A stretch of DNA of 64,000 nucleotides from Marinilabiliaceae bacterium UBA5488. GTDB lineage: Bacteria > Bacteroidota > Bacteroidia > Bacteroidales > Marinilabiliaceae. Positions 9,501 to 17,823 of the stretch are shown in pieces. Position numbers and translations under genes: made by a program. The stretch lies in the NCBI GenBank assembly GCA_002427105.1, contig DIPM01000024.1:1-64000 (forward strand). Direction: 5' to 3'. Under the pieces are notes generated by a model. It made no database searches, was not told where the DNA came from, and saw nothing but the letters and a program-made list of their open reading frames with translations. Position 1 is the stretch's first letter. Every line of letters begins with the position of its first letter.

Positions 9501-9906
9501 CACCCTTATTATAGTTGCCATTTAAGGGTATTGTAAGAATATTGTTTGTGTGTGAATGATTAGTTACTGTTGCCCCTATTTTAACTGAAGATACCGTAAA
9601 ATTGGACCGTAAGTTAAGCTTGATTTCAGTCAGATTGTTACGCTGTGGATTAAATCTCACCTTTACTTCGCCGGCAATGCTTTTAGTCTGAAAAAAAGGC
9701 TCAAGTTTGATATGGTAGAAGGTAACATCAATATTGTCATCTGTTTGCAAATTGTCTGAGGCAACATTCATGCGCATGTAGGGCAAGAAATCTGTTTTTT
9801 CCAGATATAACAGTTCCTTGCCCTGAGAGTGTGCTAAATGAGTCACAGCCAGTAACAAAGCAAGTGTAGTAATGCGAAGACCTATTTTGTTAAATTGCCG
9901 TGACAT
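6583..9906 (-). CDS. Secreted M1 family metallopeptidase with T9SS C-terminal domain (1107 aa)
   Basis: The signal peptide (residues 1-28) ends near AHSQ. The M1 peptidase module covers about 50-580. It has a GAMEN-like exopeptidase strand (ETQTNAIMGG, 326-335), the zinc motif HELSH (346-350) and the third ligand Glu369, giving the exact HEXXH-X18-E spacing. After about residue 590 comes a beta-rich region starting RWKGTVSDNWN that is common in T9SS cargo. The last 70 or so residues form a sorting domain (YSLYNLSGRM, FLLKL, ending FKVSF), although the usual YPNP start is replaced by VYTEE. Probable role: extracellular or cell-surface removal of N-terminal amino acids from peptides. It lies 8 bp downstream of its paralogue and is probably co-transcribed with it. 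Confidence 0.93.
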   Translation of the reverse strand: MSRQFNKIGLRITTLALLLAVTHLAHSQGKELLYLEKTDFLPYMRMNVASDNLQTDDNIDVTFYHIKLEPFFQTKSIAGEVKVRFNPQRNNLTEIKLNLRSNFTVSSVKIGATVTNHSHTNNILTIPLNGNYNKGDTTEVTINYSGMPQKPAGTEKGFRFDSYSFNEHEIPAISALSTPYLAHYWYPCKDGPGDKADSIKVDITIPESYNGYQLMAVSNGLLLEIKPLGENKKTFKWAHNYPIVPYYVMVAVSNYQEISQIYTNIDNGHSFPLKYYTAPFLVSEVTTAVSIIPSALDAFIHYFGDYPFKDELYGMTQIGYPHAAIETQTNAIMGGLTSGWQETMVHELSHMWFANSITNETWQHIWLNEGFATYAEALYYRYTGNSSHNDEAAYLSHLKSKSYRFESTRTLYREDDSDFTSLFQYFYYHKGAWLLHMLRGYINNDPLFFDILKSYAQDAQFKYGHSDSETFREYIEDKTDMDFETFFDQWLYDISFPNYQYNYMQAEGLTGVTLMQTQGSDPSIPDVFEMFMEIKFNFNDGTNRIERVFNNKQTQTFYFEFEAGKTISSINLDPNDWILREAITRNTNLTVDPPPFRRWKGTVSDNWNLSANWDFGVPDAQTDAIIRAGAPRYPKITGNVSVKSLTIEPGALVEHLEGTFTIGGQFHLKSTHDYNSSFISTGGNLVVAPDSVKIYQPISNPAYNYAMSSPVSGPLATKTKSGITGNTYTYYNPLNNFKLMADDEQFEPGKGFVFKNSAPVVFSGDINRGTYTLPLIRSAKGKGWNLVGNPYTAAIDWTLLTDKDNVDDSFWLFRNDLGLYGVYNNPSGTSVNLPADPHIIPTRHAIWVRVNIEKTAGSITFSPSALRPHTHNYLKSSSAAKYPYIKLAVDFNNNRDELAIALIPEDKYDEASYKGSFKYFSYNSLYCEVYSLLNGESLAINNLPLLQSISVPLGISNLSKGEAVFSISDAQLPDYTTVVLLDNHNYELTELSSGGNYSVLLENTGKQNGRFELIISQSSSTATDDIKLDETNNNKMPLMVYTEEDKIIVLISGLNKAHYSLYNLSGRMLDKGELLNNGRNTISAPGKGVFLLKLGGETGSSTFKVSF

Positions 9907-9914
9907 CAGTTTTT

Positions 9915-12107
9915 TTAGTTATTAGTTTTAACTACTACTTTGAACACTGAGGAGCTTTGATCGCTGAACCTTGCTTTAATTATTAGCATCCTGTTAGCAT
10001 ATCTTGCCAGGTCGATTGTAGCCTCGCTGGCATCATCATAGATTAGGGAATTAACAAGTAGCCCCTCAATTGTGTATATGTCAATTGTTCTCAGTGGTGA
10101 TGCAGCTCTGAGCTTAACAAGTCCGCTTGTTGGGTTTGGATAAAGAGATGCTTTTGAGCTGCTTGCCTCATCTAAGCCTGTTGATGGGTCAAGGATGAGT
10201 TTCACCGTCCAGTTCTCCTTTACTGTGCCGCTTTCCGCACTCACAGTATAAAAGAGGTCGCCGGCAGAGAAATCTTGCGCCAGTCCGGATTCGGGCGATA
10301 CGCTTGCCTTGTCGTCTATTAGTATAATGCTCGGAACCAAAGCTGAGATATCAGTTCCATAAGGCATACTAACAGTGATTGTCATATTTTCTCTGTCGAT
10401 AAGCGAGTTGGTCTGGTCAGGAATGTCGAAGCCAATAAGTTCTGCGCTGTTGCTTATCGTATTTTGTCTCAGAATCCAATTATTCGGATCGATCTCTACT
10501 TTCACGATTTTCTTTGTAAAATCGAACTCGAAAGTTTGTGCTTTTAGGTTGTTAAGGACTCTCTGAGTGCTGCTTGTGCCATCCTGAAAGTGGAATTTGA
10601 GTTCGATATACATTTCAAAGACTTCGCGCCTGCTTGCGTCGAGGTCTGATTGGACCTGAGACAGGGTAAGTCCGCCTTTGCCTCTTTCACTGTCAGAATA
10701 GAATTCATAGTGATACTCCGGATAGCCTTTGCCATATACCCATTGTTCAAAAAAGGTCGTCAAATCGAGTCCGCTGACAGTTGTGCAATGAGCAATAAAG
10801 TCTTCAGTAGTAGCATGCCCGTATTTAAACTCCGTACTTTCAGCAAAGCTTTTAATGCAATTAAGAGCCACTGCGTCGCCCAGGTAGCCCCGCAGCATAT
10901 GCAACACCCAGGCTCCCTTGTGAAAGTAGATAGTGTGAAAAATGGTATTATAATCAGAATCATCATCAAGAATAAGGCTTCTGTCATCCACGTATCTTAA
11001 ACTTAGCGAGCTCAGATGTTGCATATATCGTGCTTTTCCTACAGCAGCCTCATAGAAAAGGGCGGAAGCATAAGTTGCAAATCCTTCGCTAAGCCATATA
11101 TGTTTCCAGCTTTGATTGGTAATGGAATTGCCAAACCAGGCGTGTGAAAGCTCATGAAGCATACTAACTTCCCAACCAGCACTCATTCCTCCCAAAATGG
11201 GGTTAGTCTGGTTTTCAATCGACCAGTTTTGAGCCACTTGAGTAAAGCCAAACTTCTCATTCTTAAAAGGATAATCTCCAAATAAGCTGATAAAGGTGTC
11301 AAATGCCGTCGGGACGTTGTTAAGCATTACTTCCTCCTGGTGATAGGGAAACACGTAATAATCAAGCGGGAAACTATTGCCGTTTGTGGTATTATTATAA
11401 GTGGAGGAGATGTGAACATAATTAGATACAGCAACCATGATATAATAGGGAACTATCGGGTGATTATGCCTCCATTTAAAAGTCTTTTTTCCGCCCTCTG
11501 TGGTGGTTTCGGTTAATACACCATTAGATATTGCCTTAAGCTCATAGCCCTCGTAAGTTGCCTCGGGTATGGTAATATCAAGCCATACGGAGTTGGCCTT
11601 GTCTGATGGTCCGTCTTTGCAAGGAAACCAGTAATGAGACAGATATGGAGTGCTGTATGTCGCTATAGCAGGTATTCCATCTGAATGTGTATCAAACCTG
11701 AAGCCTTTTCCAAAGGTTCCTCCCGGCGCGAGCGGGGGAACTCCCCCGTAGGAGATGCTTATACTTACAGGCTCTCCCTCATTGTAGCTTTTGTCAAGAA
11801 CTAAGCTTAGAATATTTCCTTCTCTGCTGAATGAGCTTGCATTTTCGCCAACTGCCGTAAGGGCTAATGCCTCGTGCAGATTTAGCTTTACTTCAGTCAA
11901 ATTGTCTATCAGCGACTTTAGCTCAATATTTACATCTCCGGAAATGGTTTTGTTTTCGATGTCAATATCAAGTGCAATGTGATAGAAGGTAACATCAATA
12001 TTTTCATCAGTTTGCAGTAAGTCAGATGCTTGGGATGCATGCGTTAGCGGCATTGCCAAAAAGCTAAAGACAATAAGGGAAGCAAAAATTCGTAAAGCTG
12101 CTTTCAT
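9915..12107 (-). CDS. Secreted M1 family metallopeptidase with T9SS C-terminal domain (730 aa)
   Basis: A paralogue of the downstream gene; both share the start DENIDVTFYHI or close variants, CKDGP, and the full catalytic region. The signal peptide ends near THAS (residues 1-25). The GAMEN-like strand is ENQTNPILGG (298-307). Zinc ligands are His318, His322 and Glu341 (HELSH plus SEGFATY). After the peptidase module there is a beta domain and then a canonical type A sorting domain with SLYPNPTSG, DIYTIEGLL and a final FKVVVK strand. It would be exported by Sec, then T9SS, and anchored or released at the surface. It lacks the extra 300-residue beta region of its neighbour. Confidence 0.94.
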   Translation of the reverse strand: MKAALRIFASLIVFSFLAMPLTHASQASDLLQTDENIDVTFYHIALDIDIENKTISGDVNIELKSLIDNLTEVKLNLHEALALTAVGENASSFSREGNILSLVLDKSYNEGEPVSISISYGGVPPLAPGGTFGKGFRFDTHSDGIPAIATYSTPYLSHYWFPCKDGPSDKANSVWLDITIPEATYEGYELKAISNGVLTETTTEGGKKTFKWRHNHPIVPYYIMVAVSNYVHISSTYNNTTNGNSFPLDYYVFPYHQEEVMLNNVPTAFDTFISLFGDYPFKNEKFGFTQVAQNWSIENQTNPILGGMSAGWEVSMLHELSHAWFGNSITNQSWKHIWLSEGFATYASALFYEAAVGKARYMQHLSSLSLRYVDDRSLILDDDSDYNTIFHTIYFHKGAWVLHMLRGYLGDAVALNCIKSFAESTEFKYGHATTEDFIAHCTTVSGLDLTTFFEQWVYGKGYPEYHYEFYSDSERGKGGLTLSQVQSDLDASRREVFEMYIELKFHFQDGTSSTQRVLNNLKAQTFEFDFTKKIVKVEIDPNNWILRQNTISNSAELIGFDIPDQTNSLIDRENMTITVSMPYGTDISALVPSIILIDDKASVSPESGLAQDFSAGDLFYTVSAESGTVKENWTVKLILDPSTGLDEASSSKASLYPNPTSGLVKLRAASPLRTIDIYTIEGLLVNSLIYDDASEATIDLARYANRMLIIKARFSDQSSSVFKVVVKTNN

Positions 12108-12480
12108 GGGTTCGTTTAATTAATTTATGAATGTATCGGGTTTAATTCTTCCCCAAATAACAAACGAAATATAAGGCAATTTAAATCGGACTAAAATACC
12201 TTTTTTACGGATAGATGTAGAAGTTCCACACAGCAGCTTAAAATATTGATGAATGAATCAAAGATGAATTAATGAAGCATATCTCCAAATGCTCAAATGC
12301 AGAATGGCAACGATGGTAATTATCGTAGAAAGTATAAGTCTGATAGAAGGAGTACAGGATTTTGTCAAGAATTTGTTGCCTTTGGTGTAATGGGCACTAT
12401 ATGATATTTATCTTTTACGTAATTTGTTGACTTAAAATTTGTGCTAAGGAGTCTTGTTTTATGATAAATAGTTTAGCGCT
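12108..12480. other. Intergenic region between divergent genes
   Basis: A 373-bp gap separating the minus-strand peptidase pair from the plus-strand acyltransferase genes. A weak minus-strand promoter candidate is GAAATATA at 12166-12173 (TATATTTC on the minus strand) with TTTT at 12193-12196 and a 19-nt spacer. The right end holds a Shine-Dalgarno and mini-ORF described separately. I see no other gene, RNA or strong hairpin. Confidence 0.5.
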
Positions 12481-12484
12481 GTGA
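12446..12484 (+). promoter_or_regulatory. Shine-Dalgarno plus 7-codon mini-ORF coupled to the GNAT-like start
   Basis: AAGGAG at 12446-12451 lies 9 nt before ATG 12461, which opens a 7-codon frame (MINSLAL) ending in TGA at 12482-12484. That stop overlaps the GTG start (12481-12483) of the next gene as GTGA. The arrangement fits translational coupling by re-initiation. An alternative is that a one-base error hides the true start at 12461. Confidence 0.45.
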
Positions 12485-13263
12485 GTCGGTTTAGGAAAAT
12501 TTCTATAAAAAAGACAAGAAAAAAGATAGCCTATAGAATCTGGGTCTATTGGAGATATACTGAGTTTTATGCAGCAAAGCGAGGCTTTATTATCCCACTT
12601 TTCCGTTTTTTATCGCTTGGTCGCAGAGTTTATGAACTTGAGCCAAGCTCTGTTTTGCCCGATCAGAATAAATTTGATGTCTTGGTGAAGCATTATAAGG
12701 CAAGCGTCGAAAGAACCAGTTCCTACATTGAAGTGGTCGAGCTTAATTCTGATAATATAGCAGGTTATATTGACCATCTTCTGGAGATTGAGAACAAATC
12801 CTACCCGGAAGACTTCAGAGCTAATGCAAGTATAATTCTTGACAGGTTTACTGATGACTTGTATCCCAATCCGATATGCTTGCTCTACTTGAAGGATAAG
12901 CGTCCGGTGGCTTATTCTCTTGGCACTAATTTGGAGCTTTATGACCCTTTTGATTACGGCTATGAGATAGGTTGTCATCCCGACTATATGAAATTCTGCT
13001 GCTTTTACCTCGAAAACTCTTCTGTAATTCCGGAGGAGCGCAATAGCCGCCTGTCGATAAGAGTGTTGCTGGAAGTCGTAATAAGAGCTAAAAGGAATGG
13101 ATATCTGGCGGTAGCAGCACATATGAGAGTGAGCAATAGTACTGATAAAATAGGAGAAAAGTTGGGCTTTACTGTATTGATGACTCACAATGACTTTCTC
13201 GGCTCTCATCAGGAGTCAGCTTTCTCATATCTTAATATGCGGGGTCTTGTTGAGAAGAATTAG
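12481..13263 (+). CDS. GNAT-like N-acyltransferase
   Basis: A 260-residue protein with a basic N-terminus (KKTRKK) and one hydrophobic patch near residues 35-47, then a domain resembling a GNAT fold. This includes LLYLKDKRPVAYSLGTNLELYDPFDYGYEIGCHPDY (core strands, about residues 133-170) and a late segment HMRVSNSTDKIGEKLGF near 215, which looks like the conserved C-terminal part where N-terminal residues precede KLGF. The acceptor is unknown. The GTG start is the only reasonable one; see the mini-ORF that overlaps it. It precedes the FemAB-like array by 134 bp and may belong to the same decoration functions. Assignment is by pattern only. Confidence 0.6.
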   Translation: MSRFRKISIKKTRKKIAYRIWVYWRYTEFYAAKRGFIIPLFRFLSLGRRVYELEPSSVLPDQNKFDVLVKHYKASVERTSSYIEVVELNSDNIAGYIDHLLEIENKSYPEDFRANASIILDRFTDDLYPNPICLLYLKDKRPVAYSLGTNLELYDPFDYGYEIGCHPDYMKFCCFYLENSSVIPEERNSRLSIRVLLEVVIRAKRNGYLAVAAHMRVSNSTDKIGEKLGFTVLMTHNDFLGSHQESAFSYLNMRGLVEKN

Positions 13264-13397
13264 CAGCAAAGCCCTTAGTCCGGATAATTGGTCATCTTGT
13301 AAATGAAATCGTAACGATGGTGTAAAAAAACGGAAATCGACAAAACATCCCTTTAAATTGCGTTGAATATTTCAATAAACACAGAAAACTTATTGTA

Positions 13398-14453
13398 ATG
13401 AAAAATAGTGAACTGGAACTTCAGAGGATTTCTATCGACGACTATAAGGAAAATATGGACGATTTTAATGTCGGTTTATTTAACACCTGGCAGTGGGTTA
13501 ATTCCCTGACTAATGAATTTACCGAAGACATTTATTTTCATATCACAAAAAATGGTGAGATTATAGGGAAGGCGTGCGGGTTTTTGCTGAACCAGAAGAG
13601 GAAGGGCAAACACCTATATATAACCGGAGGGCCCAACTTCAAAGAATGGGAGGCCGGACTGTTTAAAGAAAGTCTTGCTTTGTTGCACGGTTATGCCTTA
13701 AAAGAAGGCTTTGCACGTGTACACATTCGCCCCTTTGAGCAGGTTGTTCATGAAGTTCTTGATATAGACAATTATTTCCGTACTGTAGCCCGCGAGTATG
13801 TTATTGATTATTCGGAGCATGTTGATAAGGTTAAGTTCAGTTACGGGTTTAAGCAGAATGCCAAGAAGGCACGTAAGGCAGGAGCAGAGTTTAAATCCAC
13901 CCGCTCTGCCGAGGTGCTGGATAGGTTAATTGAGCTTATGGATAACACGCGTTTGACAAGGAAGGAAAAGTATGGTCAGAATTATGATCCTATGTATATG
14001 CTTAACCTTAACAAAGATACTCTGACAAAACTGCTGGATACGGGAATGGGAATTATGCACTATGCAGAGATAGCAGGTGAAATTCATAGCGTTCAGTTTA
14101 ATTTGGAGCATGACGGGAAAATTTTCGGGCTGTTGATGGGCTCAGACGATGATGCTTATAGCAAAGGGATACCCTCCTTTATTGACCAGAATATCTCGGA
14201 GAAAGCTATGAAGGAGAATGCAAAGTATTACAATTTGGGCACCGTTCCTTTGGATCGTGAAGGAGGTCAGGGCTTGCGCAAATATAAGGAGTCGCAAAGC
14301 GGCAGGGAAATAGTACGTTATGGTTATTATTCTTATTTCCTTATTTATCCAAATAAGCTTTTAAATCCCTTTATCAAGTTAAGCAAGAAGCTCCCTGATA
14401 ATAAGATAATTAATCTATGCCGAAAGCTGATTCGCATTTTCACTTTTCAATAG
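13398..14453 (+). CDS. FemAB/BioF2-like acyltransferase, tandem paralogue 1
   Basis: A 351-residue protein of the FemAB/BioF2-like (tandem GNAT) type. N-terminal landmarks are NVGLFNTWQWVNSL (residues 24-37) and GKACGF. The central basic segment is KQNAKKARKAGAEF near 153. The C-terminal half has YDPMYMLNLNK, GLLMGSDDDAYSKG and YYNLGTVPLDREGGQGLRKYKE. FemX-type enzymes add amino acids from aminoacyl-tRNA to peptidoglycan precursors; BioF2-like members in polysaccharide clusters are presumed N-acyltransferases. No signal peptide. It ends with a YFLIYPNKLLNP motif shared by all four copies. First of four head-to-tail copies. Confidence 0.8.
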   Translation: MKNSELELQRISIDDYKENMDDFNVGLFNTWQWVNSLTNEFTEDIYFHITKNGEIIGKACGFLLNQKRKGKHLYITGGPNFKEWEAGLFKESLALLHGYALKEGFARVHIRPFEQVVHEVLDIDNYFRTVAREYVIDYSEHVDKVKFSYGFKQNAKKARKAGAEFKSTRSAEVLDRLIELMDNTRLTRKEKYGQNYDPMYMLNLNKDTLTKLLDTGMGIMHYAEIAGEIHSVQFNLEHDGKIFGLLMGSDDDAYSKGIPSFIDQNISEKAMKENAKYYNLGTVPLDREGGQGLRKYKESQSGREIVRYGYYSYFLIYPNKLLNPFIKLSKKLPDNKIINLCRKLIRIFTFQ

Positions 14454-14482
14454 AATTTAGTGTTAAGGGATAAGAGAGGGAA

Positions 14483-15526
14483 ATGGTTGATATAACAAAG
14501 AGCCCGGATTGCAAGCATTTGCTTGTCAAAGAACTTGATAGGGGTAAATGGGAGGCCGATATCGGGGAGTTTAACTATAGCCTCTTTATTTCCCCGGAGT
14601 GGGTGAGTTCTATGAGTTTTTCTCAAGGATCGCCGGTTTTTCTTGATTTTGTGGATGCTGACAGGGTGTTTGGAAAGTTGTCAGGCTTATTTATAAAAGG
14701 AGGGAAGGCTTTAGGCAATCAGCTTTTTTTTTATGCCTATCCTGCAATAAGGACAAACGAGGAGTCCCTTCTGAATGCCTGCATGAAAACCCTATTGCCC
14801 TACGCCAAAAGCAGGAAGGTACAGCGCATAATTATAGGCTCTTATGATCAGCAGAACGGAATAAAGTGCAAGGTAAAAGGATTTATAGCTAATGAACGTT
14901 ATGAGTATGTGGTTGATTTGCAGCCTGAAAGTGGGAAGATAGCCTTCAGTCAGAACCTTAAGCGCAATGTCAAAAAAGCGCAGAAACAGGGGGCGATTTT
15001 GGCCGAAAGTGAAGATCCTAAGTTGGTTGGGCGACTTAGCGCCCTGCTTAACAGTACCCTTGACAAGAGAGCCAATAAATACGGGCATAAGTATAATCCT
15101 TTTTATCTGCCATATTTGAATCCCGGGAGTGTCGAACGGCTGTTGGCTAACAAGGCAGGGAGGTTTTACTATAGCGGTATGAATGACGATGGAGCTATGC
15201 ACTGTTTGCTGTTCAATTTGGAGAGAGACGGCAAGGCTTTCAATCTTCTGGCGGGGTCTGATGAACTGTCTTATCAAAATGGCCTTGCTTCCTGGCTTGA
15301 TTATAGCATAATAGAACAATACAGAGAGAAGGGACAGTCTTATTATAATCTGGGAGGAGGAACGGGCGATGCCGGCTCGGAAGGGCTTGAGCGTAGTAAG
15401 CAATCTAAGGGCGGAGTTAAGAAAATTGTCTATGGAGCCACAACAAATTTCCTTCTTTATCCTCATAAGCTCTTAAATCCATTGCTGAATCTGGGACGAT
15501 TTTTTAAAAAGCTGAAACTGATATGA
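14483..15526 (+). CDS. FemAB/BioF2-like acyltransferase, tandem paralogue 2
   Basis: A 347-residue paralogue of the preceding gene, 29 bp downstream. Shared landmarks are NYSLFISPEWVSSM near residue 29, FSQNLKRNVKKAQKQGA near 153, YNPFYLPYLNPGSVERLL near 202, LLAGSDELSYQNGLASW near 255, SYYNLGGGTGDAGSEGLE near 289 and FLLYPHKLLNP near the end. The GGxG loop before the final helix is altered (GDAGSEG rather than REGGQG), so acceptor or donor specificity may differ. It overlaps the next copy by 4 bp (ATGA), which indicates translational coupling. Confidence 0.8.
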   Translation: MVDITKSPDCKHLLVKELDRGKWEADIGEFNYSLFISPEWVSSMSFSQGSPVFLDFVDADRVFGKLSGLFIKGGKALGNQLFFYAYPAIRTNEESLLNACMKTLLPYAKSRKVQRIIIGSYDQQNGIKCKVKGFIANERYEYVVDLQPESGKIAFSQNLKRNVKKAQKQGAILAESEDPKLVGRLSALLNSTLDKRANKYGHKYNPFYLPYLNPGSVERLLANKAGRFYYSGMNDDGAMHCLLFNLERDGKAFNLLAGSDELSYQNGLASWLDYSIIEQYREKGQSYYNLGGGTGDAGSEGLERSKQSKGGVKKIVYGATTNFLLYPHKLLNPLLNLGRFFKKLKLI

Positions 15527-16548
15527 GTACAACAATATTACCCTTCGAACTGGCTAAGGACAGTTGGTCAGAAGATCTGGATGGTTTTAATTACGGACTG
15601 TTTCATACCCCGCAATGGATTGAAGCTATGAGCAGCCCTGCTGCGCCTTCATTCTACCTTAATTTTGAAGATGAGAACGCAGGCCTGGTCGGGAAGCTTG
15701 CCGGACTTAAGTTAAGTGACAGCCGAATTACAGGGACTATGCTTTATTGCTTTTCCGGCCTTTTGATTAAGGGTGACGACCAAGTCTTTTGGAAGAAATG
15801 CATGGAGGCTTTGCTGCACTATGCCAAAAAGCATGGTTTTTCGCGGATTATGCTTTACTCATTCGACTATATAATTCCAAAACCTATGAGTGTAAAGGGG
15901 TATTATTATGAAGGCATGGATGAGTTCAGGATTAGCTACGAAGGTATAGAAGGCCCGGTCAAGGTGAGTTCTAATTTGAAGAGAAATGCAAAGAAAGCAA
16001 CAAAGGCCGGCGTTACAGTGCAGAGCAGCACGTCGCCTGAGATACTAAATCGGATGATGCAACTGCTTAATGAAACCCGCGCGACAAGGGTAGAGAAGCA
16101 CGGCGTGGATTACGATCCTATGTACATCCGCAATATGAACGAAAAGTCTTTAGCGAGACTGTTAGAAAATGGCCTGGCTAAACTGTTTTACTCTGAGCTG
16201 AATGGCGAGATCAACACTGTTTTGTTCGCGCTTGAAGATAGCAGGAGGATTTATTTTTTACTTATGGGCTCGGATGAGGTGGCCTATCAAAACGGGATAC
16301 CTGCCTTGGTAGCACTAACTATTTCCGACTATGCCCTTGATAGCGGTAAATCGTATTACAACCTGGGCGTGATACCAAGAGCCGAGCAAGGAGGCGAGGG
16401 AGTGCGGCTTTTTAAGGAGCAGCAAGGAGCTCTGAGTTATCCGGGCTATTGTTATTATTCATGGTTTCTAAGCTTTCCTTACAGGCTGCTAAATCCTTTG
16501 CAGAAGTGGCGCTTAAGGAGGAAAGCCTCAATAAATACGGATGCTTAA
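15523..16548 (+). CDS. FemAB/BioF2-like acyltransferase, tandem paralogue 3
   Basis: A 341-residue paralogue whose start overlaps the stop of copy 2. Shared landmarks are NYGLFHTPQWIEAM, SSNLKRNAKKATKAGV, YDPMYIRNMNEKSLARLL, LLMGSDEVAYQNGIPAL, SYYNLGVIPRAEQGGEG and FPYRLLNP close to the C-terminus. It is most like copy 1 over the YDPMY and GGxG regions. No membrane segment is obvious. The protein probably works in the cytoplasm, on lipid-linked or nucleotide-linked sugar intermediates if the cluster context is a guide; this is inference. Confidence 0.8.
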   Translation: MSTTILPFELAKDSWSEDLDGFNYGLFHTPQWIEAMSSPAAPSFYLNFEDENAGLVGKLAGLKLSDSRITGTMLYCFSGLLIKGDDQVFWKKCMEALLHYAKKHGFSRIMLYSFDYIIPKPMSVKGYYYEGMDEFRISYEGIEGPVKVSSNLKRNAKKATKAGVTVQSSTSPEILNRMMQLLNETRATRVEKHGVDYDPMYIRNMNEKSLARLLENGLAKLFYSELNGEINTVLFALEDSRRIYFLLMGSDEVAYQNGIPALVALTISDYALDSGKSYYNLGVIPRAEQGGEGVRLFKEQQGALSYPGYCYYSWFLSFPYRLLNPLQKWRLRRKASINTDA

Positions 16549-16758
16549 GTCTTATAAGCAGGTCGTTTCCTGCTTTGCTTGTCATTCAAAAAAAAGCGAT
16601 TAACAATGAAAATAACCTTTTCATCACAATTTTTATAAAGTAAACAAAGTGCATATTAACTTTCGCAAAGAATACATTAATCATAGATGTTCGGCAATAA
16701 GACAGCTCACAACAATAGTTGCTTATTGTTTCGCACAGCCGCTAAAATAAATTGCATT

Positions 16759-17823
16759 ATGCCTAAGAGAAACAGAATTAAGGTAAGAGAGGTAAGCAGA
16801 GAAGAATATGACTTAAATTTTTCAAAGTATCATTATAGCCTTTTTCTGGTTTCCGAATTTATTGATTCTCTTGCAGATGGAAAAAGGATCTATTATTTGA
16901 ATTTTGTAAGAGGCGGAGAAGTTGTTGCCAAATTATCCGGACTTGGTGTTAATAAGAAGGGAGTGGTGGGAACTTATTTATACTGCTATGCAGGCCCTGC
17001 AATAATCGAATATAGCGAAGAGTTGTACAACCTTTGCCTTGAGGCCCTTCGCAGGTGGGCTCGTAAAAACAAGCTTTCGCGGGTTGATATTTGTTATTAC
17101 GACCAGCAGCATCAGTGGCGATGTCAGGCCAAAGGTTATTACAGCAGGGCTAATCGTGAATTTGTGCGCTATTTTGATCCTGAGGAAGAAAGTCCCTCTT
17201 TTACAAAATCAGTAAGATATAATGCCCGCAAGGCAGCTCGCCTTAATCCTGTCTTTGGAGAAGAGACCTCTGAGCGTATGCTTCAGAAATTGCATGAGAT
17301 GCTTAAGGCTACCCACGAGGTTCGAAATGAGCGGCACAATGGCAACTATAAGGCTTATCCATACGAGAGCATGACGAAAGAGGGTGTTGACAGGCTCTTC
17401 AATTCCGGATATATGAAACTTTACTATCTGGAGGTAGATGGAGTGATTCACTGTGTGCGTCTGGCAATCGAGAGAGATAAGCGAATTTACGGTCTGATGA
17501 TTGGGGGCGATGAGTTTGCTTACAAGAACGGCCTTGCTCATTATCTTCAGTATCAATTAATTAATAAATTGCATAAAGAAGGCTATAAATACTATAATAT
17601 ATCAGTGGTTAATTTTGGGGAAGACGGTCTGGTAGCTTATAAAGAGTCGCTCGGTTGTATGCGCCATAAAGTTCATGGAGCCTATACGCATTTTCTTACT
17701 TTCCCTCGTTATCTGCTGAATCCTGTGATGAATACAGGTCGCTTCGTTGCCGGCAACAAACATCTTAAAAAGCTAATTGCTTTTGGATACAAAAAGATTA
17801 CCGGTGTTGAGGCTGATATTTAG
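16759..17823 (+). CDS. FemAB/BioF2-like acyltransferase, tandem paralogue 4
   Basis: A 354-residue paralogue. The start is taken at ATG 16759 (MPKRNRIKVREVSR), which aligns with the other copies. An ATG at 16687 in the same frame would add 24 unrelated residues. Landmarks are YHYSLFLVSEFIDSL, TKSVRYNARKAARLN, a shifted acceptor-side segment NYKAYPYESMTKEGVDRLF, GLMIGGDEFAYKNGL, KYYNISVVNFGEDGL and FLTFPRYLLNP. It is the most diverged copy: the NLG of the others is NIS, and GSD is GGD. A 210-bp spacer separates it from copy 3, so it may have its own promoter. Confidence 0.8.
   Translation: MPKRNRIKVREVSREEYDLNFSKYHYSLFLVSEFIDSLADGKRIYYLNFVRGGEVVAKLSGLGVNKKGVVGTYLYCYAGPAIIEYSEELYNLCLEALRRWARKNKLSRVDICYYDQQHQWRCQAKGYYSRANREFVRYFDPEEESPSFTKSVRYNARKAARLNPVFGEETSERMLQKLHEMLKATHEVRNERHNGNYKAYPYESMTKEGVDRLFNSGYMKLYYLEVDGVIHCVRLAIERDKRIYGLMIGGDEFAYKNGLAHYLQYQLINKLHKEGYKYYNISVVNFGEDGLVAYKESLGCMRHKVHGAYTHFLTFPRYLLNPVMNTGRFVAGNKHLKKLIAFGYKKITGVEADI

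Noticed and set aside
12610..13209. Minus-strand frame of 199 residues opposite the GNAT-like gene
   Set aside because: No domain, no start context, and the plus-strand reading has acyltransferase-like features.
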